Part shown: in pieces, positions 37,911 to 46,962 of the stretch | Layout of the letters: each line of letters opens with the position of its first letter | Numbering within the stretch: position 1 is the stretch's first letter | Assembly: GCF_900142565.1 (NCBI RefSeq) | Contig: NZ_FRBH01000002.1 | Span: forward strand, 298,368 to 362,367 | Source: Chishuiella changwenlii | GTDB lineage: Bacteria; Bacteroidota; Bacteroidia; Flavobacteriales; Weeksellaceae | DNA length: 64,000 nt | Direction: 5' to 3' | Position numbers and translations under genes: made by a program | Notes under the pieces: model-generated | Told to the model about the DNA's origin: nothing | Databases searched by the model: none | What the model saw: only the letters and a program-made list of their open reading frames with translations

Positions 37911-39403
37911 TGAATAAGCAATTACATTTAGAAGCAATTGAAAGTCTATTTGATGAAGTTCAAAGACAGAAAATTTTTGAAGATCAAAAAATGATGACAG
38001 ATGCAATTCCTCGTTATTTAGTACAAGAAATTATGTCTAAATATGAAGAAGAAAAGACGAAAGAGACTTTTAATTTAAAGGAATTTATTCTTCATTATTT
38101 TGATTTTCCTACAACTAATCAATCCTATCAAAAAAATGAGAATCTATCAATAGAAGATCATATTGAGAAATTGTGGGATCATTTAACAAAAACATCAAAA
38201 GAAGATATCGGTACATTACTTCAATTACCAAAACCTTACATCGTTCCAGGAGGTAGATTTAATGAGTTTTTTTATTGGGATAGTTTCTTTATTATGTTAG
38301 GATTAAAAGAATCTGGGCGAGTAGAAATGATGCGAAATATTGTAGATAACTGTGCTTATTTGATTCATAAATTTGGGTTTGTTCCCAACGCAAGTCGAAC
38401 ATACTTCTTAAGCAGATCTCAACCACCATATTTTTCTTTAATGTTACAACTATTAGCTGATACAGTTGATGATAAAACATTGTTAATAGAGTTTTTTCCT
38501 ACGTTAGAAAAAGAATATAATTTTTGGATGAATGGAGAGCAAGAAATTGCGAATAATCAAGCTATAAATAGAGTAGTAAAATTAGAAGACGGAACGATAT
38601 TAAATAGATATTATGATGCAAAAAATCAGCCTCGTCCCGAAAGTTATTGGATTGATGTAATGGATAATGAAAAATCAGATAAAAATGATTTTTACAGAAA
38701 TATTCGTGCAGCTTGCGAATCTGGTTGGGATTTTTCTAGTAGATGGTTTGCAGATCCTTCAAAAATAGAAACGATAGAGAAACTGAATATTCTTCCAGTA
38801 GATTTAAACTGTTTATTATGGAATACAGAAAATTTGCTTTCAGAAATAATTCAAATTATAGATAGTAAATCTCCAAAAATTAAATACTACCAAGAAAGAG
38901 CAAATAAAAGAAAAACTGCAATTCAAAATTATTTTTGGAATGATGATAAAGGAATTTATGTCGATTATAATTTTTCTAAAAAATCACAAACATCATCAGA
39001 ACATGTAGGAATGTTATATCCATTACTTTTTAAACTAGCTGAAAATTCTGAAGCGGATAAAGTAAGAAATTTTATAGAAAACAATATTCTACATAAAGGA
39101 GGATTAGTAACAACTACAAAAGAGTCTAAGCAACAATGGGACTTTCCGAATGCTTGGGCACCATTTCAATGGCTAGGTTATCAAGCATTTGAAGAATATA
39201 ATTATAAGGATACATCATTACAAATAGCAGAAAATTGGTGCACTCTTGTAGAGAAAACGTACAATGAGACAGGTAAGTTAATGGAAAAATATAATGCTGT
39301 CGATTTAAATGTTTTAGCTGGAGGAGGAGAATATCCAAATCAAGATGGATTTGGTTGGACCAATGGTGTATACTTATTTCTGAAAAATAAACTAAATAGT
39401 TAA
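37910..39403 (+). CDS. treF: Cytoplasmic trehalase, GH37
   Basis: This 497-aa enzyme hydrolyses trehalose to two glucose molecules. Both GH37 signatures are present: PGGRFNEFFYWDSF (113-126) and QWDFPNAWAP (409-418). The ESGWDFSSRW segment carries the catalytic acid Asp274, and the glycine-rich GGGEYPNQDGFGWTNG lies near the C-terminus. There is no signal peptide, so hydrolysis is cytoplasmic (TreF-like), which requires the MFS permease encoded just upstream. The TonB receptor gene follows after 27 bases. Confidence 0.93.
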   Translation: MNKQLHLEAIESLFDEVQRQKIFEDQKMMTDAIPRYLVQEIMSKYEEEKTKETFNLKEFILHYFDFPTTNQSYQKNENLSIEDHIEKLWDHLTKTSKEDIGTLLQLPKPYIVPGGRFNEFFYWDSFFIMLGLKESGRVEMMRNIVDNCAYLIHKFGFVPNASRTYFLSRSQPPYFSLMLQLLADTVDDKTLLIEFFPTLEKEYNFWMNGEQEIANNQAINRVVKLEDGTILNRYYDAKNQPRPESYWIDVMDNEKSDKNDFYRNIRAACESGWDFSSRWFADPSKIETIEKLNILPVDLNCLLWNTENLLSEIIQIIDSKSPKIKYYQERANKRKTAIQNYFWNDDKGIYVDYNFSKKSQTSSEHVGMLYPLLFKLAENSEADKVRNFIENNILHKGGLVTTTKESKQQWDFPNAWAPFQWLGYQAFEEYNYKDTSLQIAENWCTLVEKTYNETGKLMEKYNAVDLNVLAGGGEYPNQDGFGWTNGVYLFLKNKLNS

Positions 39404-39430
39404 AATTAATAATTTATCAAAACCACACAA

Positions 39431-41920
39431 ATGAATAAAAAACCATTTATTTTAGCTTTAGGAATATCTTTATTTTATTTTCAACAAGCAAAAGCTCAAG
39501 AAGTTATAAAAGACAGTATTCCTGTAAAAACGGAAGAAGAAATTTTTCCTATGGATACTTTAAGGGAAGTAATTGTCACAGGAAGTGCCAACCCTAAAAG
39601 AAAAATAGAAACCAGTACAGCAGTTTCTACATTTACAGAAAAAGACATTCAAAAACAAAATCCAATAAGTACAGCAAGCTTGTTACAAAAGGTACCTGGA
39701 TTTGCAGTTGAAACATCTGGAGGTGAAGTTGGAAATAATTTATTTGCCAGAGGTATTCCTTCTGCAGGTGCTTACGAATATGTACAAGTACAAGAAGATG
39801 GAATGCCAGTTTTTGAAGACGGAGCTTTACAGTTTGCGAATGCAGATAACTTTTTTAGAATAGATGCAACTACATCAAAATTAGAAGCGTTAAGAGGAGG
39901 TTCGGGTTCAGTTTTTGCCTCGAATGCACCAGGTGGAATTATTAACTTTATTTCCAAAGAAGGTCAAAATAAATTTAATGGAATTACAAAGTTAGAAACG
40001 GGTAGTTATGGACTAATGCGATTTGATACTAATTTAGGAGGAGCTCTTGTTAAGGATAAACTATTCTATAATGTAGGAGGTTTTTACAGAGTAGATAATG
40101 GTATTAGAAATCCTGGTTATAAAGCAAACAATGGAGGTCAGATAAAAATGAACTTAAAGTATGTTTTTGATGAAGGTTTTGCTAAAGTTTATTACAAAAA
40201 ATTGAACGATAGAAACTTATTTTTATTACCAATTCCTTTATTACAAGACGGAAACAAAATTTCTGGATTCCCAGGATTTAATCCAAATTACGGTACCTAC
40301 GCATCTAGAAATCTATCTAAATTAAAAATTCCACAAGCAGGAGGAGGCTTTTTTGAAAGAGATTTAGAAAATGGTGTTAATCCAAAAGTAGATGTTATTG
40401 GAGGTGAGTTTAAATATAATTTAGGAGAAGGATTCACTGTTAATAATAAAATTAGATATACTAATATCAATTTAGGTTATACAGGTATTTTCCCGAGTGG
40501 TGTGCCAACTTCTGCAGCAGATTTTGCAAATAATTATACAACAGCTGGAGGAGAATCTTTACCAATAGAAAATTTTCGTTACACTTATGTAGACAATGGT
40601 CAAATAGCTAATCCTGAATATGTACAAAAAGTAGGGTATTGGGCGATAGATAAAAAGATGAATAATTTTGCAAACGATTTACGATTCGATTATAAAATTG
40701 ATAAATTATCGATGTCATTAGGTTTCTATAAATCTGTTTGGAAATCTGCTCAAAAATGGAACTGGAGTAATCTGTTAGTAGAAGTTAAAGATGACGTAAG
40801 ATTATTAAATCTTGTTGACGCTTCATTAAATCCAACAGATAACAACTACTCTAGAACATATAATGGTGTTACAGATATTTCTTGGTTAACAAGAGATTCA
40901 GAAATAAAAGGTAGTGTAAATGCATTATATTTTAACTTAGATTATCAAGTAACAGATAATTTAAATTTTAATGGAGGTATTCGTTACGATAACAATACTT
41001 ACAATGGAATCGTAGATAAAGCGGGAGCAACTCTTTCAAATTTAGATGCATCTAATATGACAGTAGATGGAGGAGCTTACAATGGAACAAATGGATTCAA
41101 CACAACTTCTGCAGACAATAGCATGTTAGTTTCTGGTGGACCTTACCATTATTGGTCTTATAAAGTAGAAAAGATTTCAGGAACTCTTGCAGCTAATTAT
41201 AAGTTTTCTAATTCAGATGCCGTTTTTGCTAGATATTCTCATGGGTTTAGATCACCTATAGAGGAAGCGTTTTATGACAATTACCAAGATTTAAATTCTT
41301 TAAAACCAACCATAACTAATCAATACGAATTTGGTTACAAACATTACCAATCAAATTTTGATGTAACCGCTATTCTATTTAGTTCTAGTTTAGATGATAT
41401 TCGTTTTTCTGATATTCTATCTAACGGACAATCAGAAAATGCTTACGGTAGTACAAAAAATTACGGATTAGAATTAGAAACGAATTTAAGATTATTTAAT
41501 CGTGTTTTAGAATTAGGATTAAATGGAACAATTCAAGATCCTAAATTTAAAGAGATTCGACAAAATGGTGAAGATTTAAAAGATAATGTGGTGAGAAGAA
41601 TTCCAAAATTATACTTTGTTTTTTCTCCTGCTGTTAATATTACTAGAGAATGGAGAACTTATGTTAGTATGAATTATTATGGAATGAGATATGCTGACAA
41701 TACAAACAAACAAGAGTTACCTTCTTTTACTGAATTTGGTGCAGGAATGTCGTATCAATTAGGTAAAGTTAGATTCGGAGTTGATGGAACTAATATTTTT
41801 AATACAATTGGATTAACAGAAGGTGATCCTAGATCTGGTGTTACTTCTGGACAAGGAATTATTATGGCAAGACCAATTTTAGGTGCTGCTGTAAGATGTT
41901 CTATAGCGATCGAATTTTAA
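39431..41920 (+). CDS. TonB-dependent outer-membrane receptor of the trehalose locus
   Basis: This 829-aa receptor has a signal peptide (~1-22) and a TonB-box-like LREVIVTGSA. The plug follows (~65-190) with LLQKVPGFAVE, RGIPSAGAYEYVQVQEDGMPV and a SVFASNAPGGIINFISK motif. A 22-strand-type barrel ends in a terminal aromatic strand (..AIEF). It lacks the SusC extension and no SusD-like gene accompanies it. It is the last gene of the MFS-trehalase operon, followed by a terminator. It probably imports trehalose or a trehalose-containing saccharide. Confidence 0.85.
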   Translation: MNKKPFILALGISLFYFQQAKAQEVIKDSIPVKTEEEIFPMDTLREVIVTGSANPKRKIETSTAVSTFTEKDIQKQNPISTASLLQKVPGFAVETSGGEVGNNLFARGIPSAGAYEYVQVQEDGMPVFEDGALQFANADNFFRIDATTSKLEALRGGSGSVFASNAPGGIINFISKEGQNKFNGITKLETGSYGLMRFDTNLGGALVKDKLFYNVGGFYRVDNGIRNPGYKANNGGQIKMNLKYVFDEGFAKVYYKKLNDRNLFLLPIPLLQDGNKISGFPGFNPNYGTYASRNLSKLKIPQAGGGFFERDLENGVNPKVDVIGGEFKYNLGEGFTVNNKIRYTNINLGYTGIFPSGVPTSAADFANNYTTAGGESLPIENFRYTYVDNGQIANPEYVQKVGYWAIDKKMNNFANDLRFDYKIDKLSMSLGFYKSVWKSAQKWNWSNLLVEVKDDVRLLNLVDASLNPTDNNYSRTYNGVTDISWLTRDSEIKGSVNALYFNLDYQVTDNLNFNGGIRYDNNTYNGIVDKAGATLSNLDASNMTVDGGAYNGTNGFNTTSADNSMLVSGGPYHYWSYKVEKISGTLAANYKFSNSDAVFARYSHGFRSPIEEAFYDNYQDLNSLKPTITNQYEFGYKHYQSNFDVTAILFSSSLDDIRFSDILSNGQSENAYGSTKNYGLELETNLRLFNRVLELGLNGTIQDPKFKEIRQNGEDLKDNVVRRIPKLYFVFSPAVNITREWRTYVSMNYYGMRYADNTNKQELPSFTEFGAGMSYQLGKVRFGVDGTNIFNTIGLTEGDPRSGVTSGQGIIMARPILGAAVRCSIAIEF

Positions 41921-41945
41921 GAATATTTACAATAATAATTTAATA

Positions 41946-41974
41946 AAAAACGCTTCATTTAATGAAGCGTTTTT
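41946..41974. terminator. Bidirectional terminator
   Basis: The perfect stem AAAAACGCTTCATT / AATGAAGCGTTTTT with a 1-nt centre lies between the convergent TonB receptor gene and the broken minus-strand gene. Confidence 0.85.
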
Positions 41975-41978
41975 AAGT

Positions 41979-42444
41979 TTATAGTGTAACATGTTTTTCG
42001 ATGTATTCTGCTAAAATATTTTTCTGTTGAGAATTTAAATTTTTTATTTTGATAGTTAAATCACTTCTTGATAATAAAGAAAGAGTATCATAAGGAACAT
42101 ATTCTATATTTAAATGATTAGATGAATCGAAGTAAATATCATTTATTATCTGTGTTTCTTTACCATTAAAATAAATGGCATTTGAAAGTATTTTAGAAGC
42201 AAATGGATTTATAGTAAAAAATGGAACAATATAAATATGCTCATCTTTAATATAAATATTAAAAAAATTAAAACTCGAACGACTATTTATTTGGGATATT
42301 GATCCCCAAAATATACTTAAACTCAATAGTAGAGAAAGTTCTCAATTTTTTTGAAGTAATAGTGCTCAATATAAAACTGTAAATAGAAAGACAAAGTCCT
42401 ATAGAAACGAATATTAAATACCAATCAGATAAAAATGATGACAT
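41979..42444 (-). pseudogene. Frameshifted small membrane protein gene
   Basis: Two overlapping minus-strand frames appear to be halves of one gene. The first (ATG 42444, ending 42283) encodes SDWYLIFVSIGLCLSIYSFIL, a membrane helix, then SKKLRTF..EFKYILGINIPNK and stop. The second, in another frame, continues with SRSSFNFFNIYIKDEHIYIVPFF and runs to 41979. Skipping one T in the TAG after PNK joins them into a ~155-aa protein of one helix plus a small beta domain. It is a disrupted gene or a sequencing error; a programmed frameshift is less likely. The family is unknown. Confidence 0.45.
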
Positions 42445-42469
42445 ACATTTTTTTATAAACTCCACAAAT

Positions 42470-42500
42470 GTATTACTTCTACAATATAAAGAAGTAATAC
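42470..42500 (-). terminator. Hairpin at the end of the ketose operon
   Basis: An 11-bp perfect stem (GTATTACTTCT / AGAAGTAATAC) starts 4 bases beyond the epimerase stop. The following sequence is not a clean T-run, so termination is probable but not certain. Confidence 0.5.
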
Positions 42501-42503
42501 TAA

Positions 42504-43358
42504 TTAATTAAAATGTAATTCTACTTTCTCTTTCATAAATTGAAGACTTCTTACAGCTAAATCTTCGGCATTATATGTAGACTCTTGCCAAAGAGAAACT
42601 GCATTTGACATTCCTTTTACTTGTGAAGAGAAATTTTCTAAAACCAAATTACCCGAAAAGTTTATTTTATTTAGAGCGATAAATAACTCGTCCCAGTTTA
42701 CAGTTCCCTCACCTAACATTCCTCTATTAGATTCTGTTATATGAAGATGTTTTAATTTATTATTGGCTAATAAAATAGGATCATTAAAATTATCTTCCTC
42801 AATATTCATATGGAAGGTATCTAAATGCAAAAATAAATTATCACAATTTGTTTTACCGATTAAATCCAACACATTTTTAGCAGTATTACAAACATAAGAT
42901 TCGTATCTATTAATTGGTTCTATAGCAATGGAAATTCCATATTGAGAAGCATAACTTGCTGCTTCTTGCCAAACTTCAATTATCGTATTCTTTTCCTCGT
43001 TTGTTATTGTATTTCCAGAAAAGTAACCTAAACCACTATGTAAAACTCCTCCTAAGAAATCTGTTTCTAATTCGGCAGTGTAGTTTATTGCTTTTTTAAT
43101 TAATACTAAACTTTCTTTTGGATAAGAAGAGATATGAGCATTTGCAGGTAAATTAAAAGAACAAACAACATCTAGGTGATACTTTTCAAGTTCTTTCTTA
43201 ACTTCTTTTACTTCGAATTCCTGATAAGGAGGAAGTAAAATTTCTAATAAATCAAACTGATGTTTAGCAGTTTGTTCAATCGCATATTTTCCTGCACTTA
43301 ATTCCCAATTGGGTAATATCCATGATAGTAATGAACAACCAAATTTTATATTTTCCAT
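42504..43358 (-). CDS. D-tagatose/D-psicose 3-epimerase family ketose epimerase
   Basis: This 284-aa TIM-barrel enzyme is of the AP-endonuclease-2-like sugar isomerase group. Putative metal ligands Glu147 (IEPINRYE), Asp180 (HLDTFHM), His206 and Glu241 have spacings 33/26/35. These equal those I recall for P. cichorii D-tagatose 3-epimerase and A. tumefaciens D-psicose 3-epimerase. The associated Glu153, His183 and Arg212 also fit. It should therefore interconvert C3-epimeric ketohexoses such as D-allulose (psicose) and D-fructose; the exact sugar is unproven. It is the last gene of a LacI-fructokinase-symporter operon, which supports a fructose-forming direction. Confidence 0.8.
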   Translation of the reverse strand: MENIKFGCSLLSWILPNWELSAGKYAIEQTAKHQFDLLEILLPPYQEFEVKEVKKELEKYHLDVVCSFNLPANAHISSYPKESLVLIKKAINYTAELETDFLGGVLHSGLGYFSGNTITNEEKNTIIEVWQEAASYASQYGISIAIEPINRYESYVCNTAKNVLDLIGKTNCDNLFLHLDTFHMNIEEDNFNDPILLANNKLKHLHITESNRGMLGEGTVNWDELFIALNKINFSGNLVLENFSSQVKGMSNAVSLWQESTYNAEDLAVRSLQFMKEKVELHFN

Positions 43359-43362
43359 TTGT

Positions 43363-43374
43363 TTAATCGTTTAA
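43363..43374. promoter_or_regulatory. Second candidate LacI operator (one mismatch)
   Basis: TTAATCGTTTAA lies between the symporter stop and the epimerase start. It differs at one position from the perfect palindrome TTAAACGTTTAA found before the fructokinase gene. It could be an auxiliary site or a control point for the distal gene. Confidence 0.4.
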
Positions 43375-43378
43375 TCAA

Positions 43379-44602
43379 TTATGAATTAGATTTTGGTTTA
43401 TATAATTTTAAAGCAAAAAGCAATATAACAGCATAACAAACTATAGGTAGATAATAGGAATGTGCAATATTTTTTTCGGCAATTTTACCCATTAATTGAG
43501 GAAAGACTGCACCTCCAAACATTGCCATTACTAAGAAAGAGGAAGCTTGATGCACTTTATTTCCTAGATTTTTTAATCCCAAACTAAAAATAGTTGGATA
43601 CATAACACTCAAGAAAAAATTTAATGAGATTAATGACACAAAAGAAATCATTCCTAAATCTTGCGCAATAATCACACAAAGAATAACATTACATAATGTA
43701 AAAGCAGCTAATAAAATATTTGGTTTAATGAATTTCATCAAGTAAGTTCCTACAAAGCGACCAATCATCATTAATCCTAAACTTAACGAAAAATAGTAAG
43801 AAGCTGTTGTTTCAGAATACTTCATTCTTTCTACTGTGTAATTAATGAAGTAAGCCCATGTTCCTGCTTGTGCTCCAATATTAAAAAATTGAGCAATTAC
43901 AGCATAAATAAAATGTTTCTGTTTGTATAAAGGAGTATCGTTATTCGTATTTTGTACATCAGAATTCGTTTCTTCTGCATGAGGATCATTTAAATTTGGA
44001 ACCTTTACAACAGAAAAAATAATGAAATAGAAAATAATAAAAGCAGCAATACAACTGTATAATATTTTTACAGAATCTAAACCATTTGATGATTCATTAA
44101 AAATAAAGAATCCTCCCAGTAATGGACCTAATATAGCACCCAGTCCGTTAAAGCCTTGTGCAAAGTTAACACGCTGATCACTTGTTTTTTCATTTCCCAA
44201 TGCCGCAACAAAAGGATGAGCAACTGTTTCTAAAGTTGCCAAACCAGCAGATAATATAAAGAGTGCTACTCTAAATAAATTAAAAGATAAATAATTAGAT
44301 GCTGGTATAAATAATAGTGCACCAAAAGCATATAAAGCTAATCCTAATTGTACACCATTTTTATACCCATATCTTTTTAAAAACATACCTGCTGGAATTC
44401 CCATTATAGCATAAGCACCAAACATTGAGAATTGTACCAAACCAGATTTTGCTTTCGAAATATGTAAAACATCTTGAAAATGTTTATTCAAAACATCTCC
44501 CATTGTAATTGCAATTGCCCAAAGTAAAAATAAGCTGCATACTAGGAAAAATAGTAGAGTATATTTCTTTTCTGTTAAACCAATTTTTTCTTTATTTTCC
44601 AT
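43379..44602 (-). CDS. FHS-family (FucP-like) sugar:proton symporter
   Basis: This 407-aa inner-membrane MFS protein has ~12 helices. The N-terminal half resembles the fucose-galactose-glucose symporter family: LLWAIAITMGDVLNKHFQ, SKAKSGLVQFSMFGAY and GIPAGMFLKRYGYKNG, then the ETVAHPFVAALG and NFAQGFNGLGAILGPLLGG segments. Its start overlaps the fructokinase stop by 11 bases. From context it should bring in fructose or a related ketose. FHS transporters use a proton gradient and deliver unphosphorylated sugar, which fits the neighbouring kinase. Confidence 0.85.
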   Translation of the reverse strand: MENKEKIGLTEKKYTLLFFLVCSLFLLWAIAITMGDVLNKHFQDVLHISKAKSGLVQFSMFGAYAIMGIPAGMFLKRYGYKNGVQLGLALYAFGALLFIPASNYLSFNLFRVALFILSAGLATLETVAHPFVAALGNEKTSDQRVNFAQGFNGLGAILGPLLGGFFIFNESSNGLDSVKILYSCIAAFIIFYFIIFSVVKVPNLNDPHAEETNSDVQNTNNDTPLYKQKHFIYAVIAQFFNIGAQAGTWAYFINYTVERMKYSETTASYYFSLSLGLMMIGRFVGTYLMKFIKPNILLAAFTLCNVILCVIIAQDLGMISFVSLISLNFFLSVMYPTIFSLGLKNLGNKVHQASSFLVMAMFGGAVFPQLMGKIAEKNIAHSYYLPIVCYAVILLFALKLYKPKSNS

Positions 44603-45548
44603 GAGGCATATTTTTCATATTTGTTATTACATCATTATAATTTGTCGGATGTTTTTCTTTAAATAATTCAAATTCTTCTAAGGAATATTCAGGACAAGCA
44701 CCTTTGTTAGAAGTTATAAACGCACCTAATGCTGTAGCATACTCCATTGTTTCGAAAGGATTTTTATTGTTGATTCTCTTTGTAAGAAAACCTGCTAAAA
44801 ATGAATCTCCACTTCCAACCGTATCATTTATTGTAATTTCTACTGCTGGGAATTGATAATGCTCGTCTTTTTTATAATAGATAGCACCTTTACTTCCTTT
44901 AGATACAATAATCTCATCTAGTTTAAAATAATCTTGTACATATTTAATACTATCTGCTTCGTTCGTATATTCTTTGTCGATAAATTCTAAAACCATTCTT
45001 AATTCAGCTTTATTAAACTTTGCTAAATGAGTATGGTGTAAAATATCTTTTATAACTTTTTCATCTATAAAAGGAGGACGAAGATTAATATCGAAAACAT
45101 TAAATGTTGCATTTTCCATTAAAGAAAATAAAGTTTCTCTCGATACTTTGTTTCTTGTTGCTAAACTTCCAAAAACGAATGCTTTTGCTTCTTTTACAAA
45201 ATTTAAATCTTTTTCTGTTAATTGAATATTATCCCAAGCAACATTATTTACGATATCATAAATAGCATCGTTATCTTCATCAAAAGTCGCAATAACAGTT
45301 CCTGTTGCATTCTCATTATCCAACTGTAAACCAGTAGGGTTTATTTTTCTACTTGTAGTTACCTCTAATAATTCTCTCCCTAATTGATCATCTCCGATTC
45401 TACTTATCATATGAGAATCAATTCCCATTTTAGTTAAGTTATATGAAACATTGAATGGTGCTCCACCTATTCTTTTTCCATCAGGAAAAATATCCCAAAG
45501 AATTTCTCCAAAACATACAATTTCTGGTGTACTTGTTATTTCTCTCAT
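44592..45548 (-). CDS. PfkB-family fructokinase
   Basis: This 318-aa cytoplasmic sugar kinase has the PfkB N-terminal motif (GGAPFNVSYNLTKMG, 28-42) and the C-terminal anion hole and catalytic Asp248 in DTVGSGDSF (242-250). The N-terminus (CFGEILWDIFPDGKRIGGAP) is that of bacterial fructokinases rather than ribokinases. It phosphorylates fructose to fructose 6-phosphate. A LacI palindrome lies 14 bases upstream of the ATG. The gene follows lacI by 43 bases and overlaps the symporter gene. Confidence 0.88.
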   Translation of the reverse strand: MREITSTPEIVCFGEILWDIFPDGKRIGGAPFNVSYNLTKMGIDSHMISRIGDDQLGRELLEVTTSRKINPTGLQLDNENATGTVIATFDEDNDAIYDIVNNVAWDNIQLTEKDLNFVKEAKAFVFGSLATRNKVSRETLFSLMENATFNVFDINLRPPFIDEKVIKDILHHTHLAKFNKAELRMVLEFIDKEYTNEADSIKYVQDYFKLDEIIVSKGSKGAIYYKKDEHYQFPAVEITINDTVGSGDSFLAGFLTKRINNKNPFETMEYATALGAFITSNKGACPEYSLEEFELFKEKHPTNYNDVITNMKNMPHGK

Positions 45549-45561
45549 ATTTAAATTATGG

Positions 45562-45573
45562 TTAAACGTTTAA
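45562..45573. promoter_or_regulatory. LacI-family operator (perfect palindrome)
   Basis: TTAAACGTTTAA, a 12-bp perfect palindrome with the central CG typical of LacI/GalR operators, lies between the lacI stop and the fructokinase start. Confidence 0.65.
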
Positions 45574-45591
45574 TCATTTAATTAAATAAAA

Positions 45592-46596
45592 TTAGTTTGT
45601 GCTTTCTCTTAAAATAAGTTCAGCGCAAAGCTCTTTATTTTGTATTACTTTATTTTTATTATTTATGTTATTAATAATCATTTCTAATGCATTTTGCGCA
45701 ATCTCATCTAAAGGTTGTTTTACATACGAAATTTCAACAGGAAATAACTCATACGCTTCAGATTCGTCGAATGCAATAACTTGTAGCTCTTCAGGAATAT
45801 TTATATTTCGTTTTAATAAATATTTTAAACCAGAAAATGCTAATTTATTACTTGTAAAGAAAATAGAATCAGGTTTATTATCTCCATTAAAATGTTTATC
45901 TAATCCTGCATAAACATCTTTCTGAATATCGTCTATCTTAACTTTTATACTTTCTAATTCTTTAATATTATTTTCTTTAATCGCTTTATAAAAACCAAAA
46001 TCTCTCTCTAGTAAATTACCAAGAGTTGTTTCGTAAGAAACTAATAAAGGTTTTTTAGAGCCTTTTTTTATTAGTGTGTTAGTTACTTCAAAAGAAATTT
46101 CTTCATTGTTAATTTTTATTCCATTTGAATTTATTCCATCCAAATTTCTATCTAAAATTATATAAGGAAACTTTTCCTGATTTAACTTTAAAAAGCTTTT
46201 TTCACTGTTTTCAACAGGAGCTAAAATAAGACCATCAACTTGTTGATCAATAAAGAAATTGATTAATTTATCAAACTTCTCGTTATTTTCTCCAGAACTT
46301 CCAATGATAATTGTGTAACCAATTTTTAAAGCTTCTTCCTCTAATATTTTCGCAATTTTACCAAAAAACGGATTCGCAATGTCAGCTACAATCAGTCCTA
46401 AAATCTTCGACTGATTTGTTTTTAAGCTTTTTGCAATTTTATTCGGTCTATAATTTAATTTTTCAGCTGCTTCTTTAATACGATTTGCAGTACTTTCGCT
46501 AATACGATTATTCGGCATCTTATTTAAAACATAAGATACAGATGCAATGGATACATTCGCTAAGTTTGCAACATCTTTAATAGAAACCTTTTTCAA
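45592..46596 (-). CDS. LacI-family repressor of the ketose operon
   Basis: This 334-aa repressor has an N-terminal helix-turn-helix and hinge (VSIKDVANLANVSIASVSYVLN .. LNYRPNKIAKSLKTNQS), then a periplasmic-binding-protein-like effector domain (ILGLIVADIANPFFGKIAK .. AFDESEAYELFP). Upstream in-frame GTGs exist at 46650 and 46614, but a good promoter overlaps them and its -7 box ends at 46614. Translation therefore most likely starts at the TTG at 46596, directly before KKVSIKDVA. It is the first gene of the operon it presumably controls, with an operator just downstream of its own stop. The inducer is probably a ketose or its phosphate. Confidence 0.85.
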   Translation of the reverse strand: MKKVSIKDVANLANVSIASVSYVLNKMPNNRISESTANRIKEAAEKLNYRPNKIAKSLKTNQSKILGLIVADIANPFFGKIAKILEEEALKIGYTIIIGSSGENNEKFDKLINFFIDQQVDGLILAPVENSEKSFLKLNQEKFPYIILDRNLDGINSNGIKINNEEISFEVTNTLIKKGSKKPLLVSYETTLGNLLERDFGFYKAIKENNIKELESIKVKIDDIQKDVYAGLDKHFNGDNKPDSIFFTSNKLAFSGLKYLLKRNINIPEELQVIAFDESEAYELFPVEISYVKQPLDEIAQNALEMIINNINNKNKVIQNKELCAELILRESTN

Positions 46597-46613
46597 AACT
46601 ATTTTATTGAACA

Positions 46614-46643
46614 CAAAATTATAATTATTTTTGAGTTGTACAA
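46614..46643 (-). promoter_or_regulatory. lacI-operon promoter
   Basis: On the minus strand TTG (46643-46641), 19 bases, then TAATTTTG (46621-46614) fully match the Bacteroidota promoter consensus. The start site should fall near 46608, leaving a very short leader before the TTG start codon. Confidence 0.7.
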
Positions 46644-46887
46644 TATACACTTATCAATAATTTGATTTGTAAAAGCTTATAAAAACATATTCTTAAACTC
46701 ATTAAGATGGAAAATAGGAAGATGATATGTATGTTAATTTTTTTTGGCTGTACTTTAAATAATTTTTAACGTTTAGAAATAGATTTATTGAATATTCTAC
46801 TATAGTTTTGCCATGTGAAAGATAATAATTCTAATCTTTCAATAGTTTTTAATAATAATAGAATAGATTTTTGGTTTTGTAAATCTT

Positions 46888-46917
46888 TTGAAGATTATTT
46901 TTTTGGATTGAAATTTG
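46888..46917 (+). promoter_or_regulatory. Candidate dps promoter
   Basis: TTG (46888-46890), 19 bases, then GAAATTTG (46910-46917) match the consensus with one mismatch in the -7 box. The distance to the dps ATG is 45 bases. The remaining noncoding ~310-base gap to lacI is AT-rich and shows no gene. Confidence 0.5.
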
Positions 46918-46962
46918 TATCAACAATAACAATCGAAATTAGTAATATAAAAACAAAACAAA

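Noticed and set aside
46765..46776. TTTAACGTTTAG, 10/12 match to the LacI palindrome
   Set aside because: It is ~150 bases upstream of the lacI promoter, with two mismatches in an AT-rich gap; too weak to call an operator.
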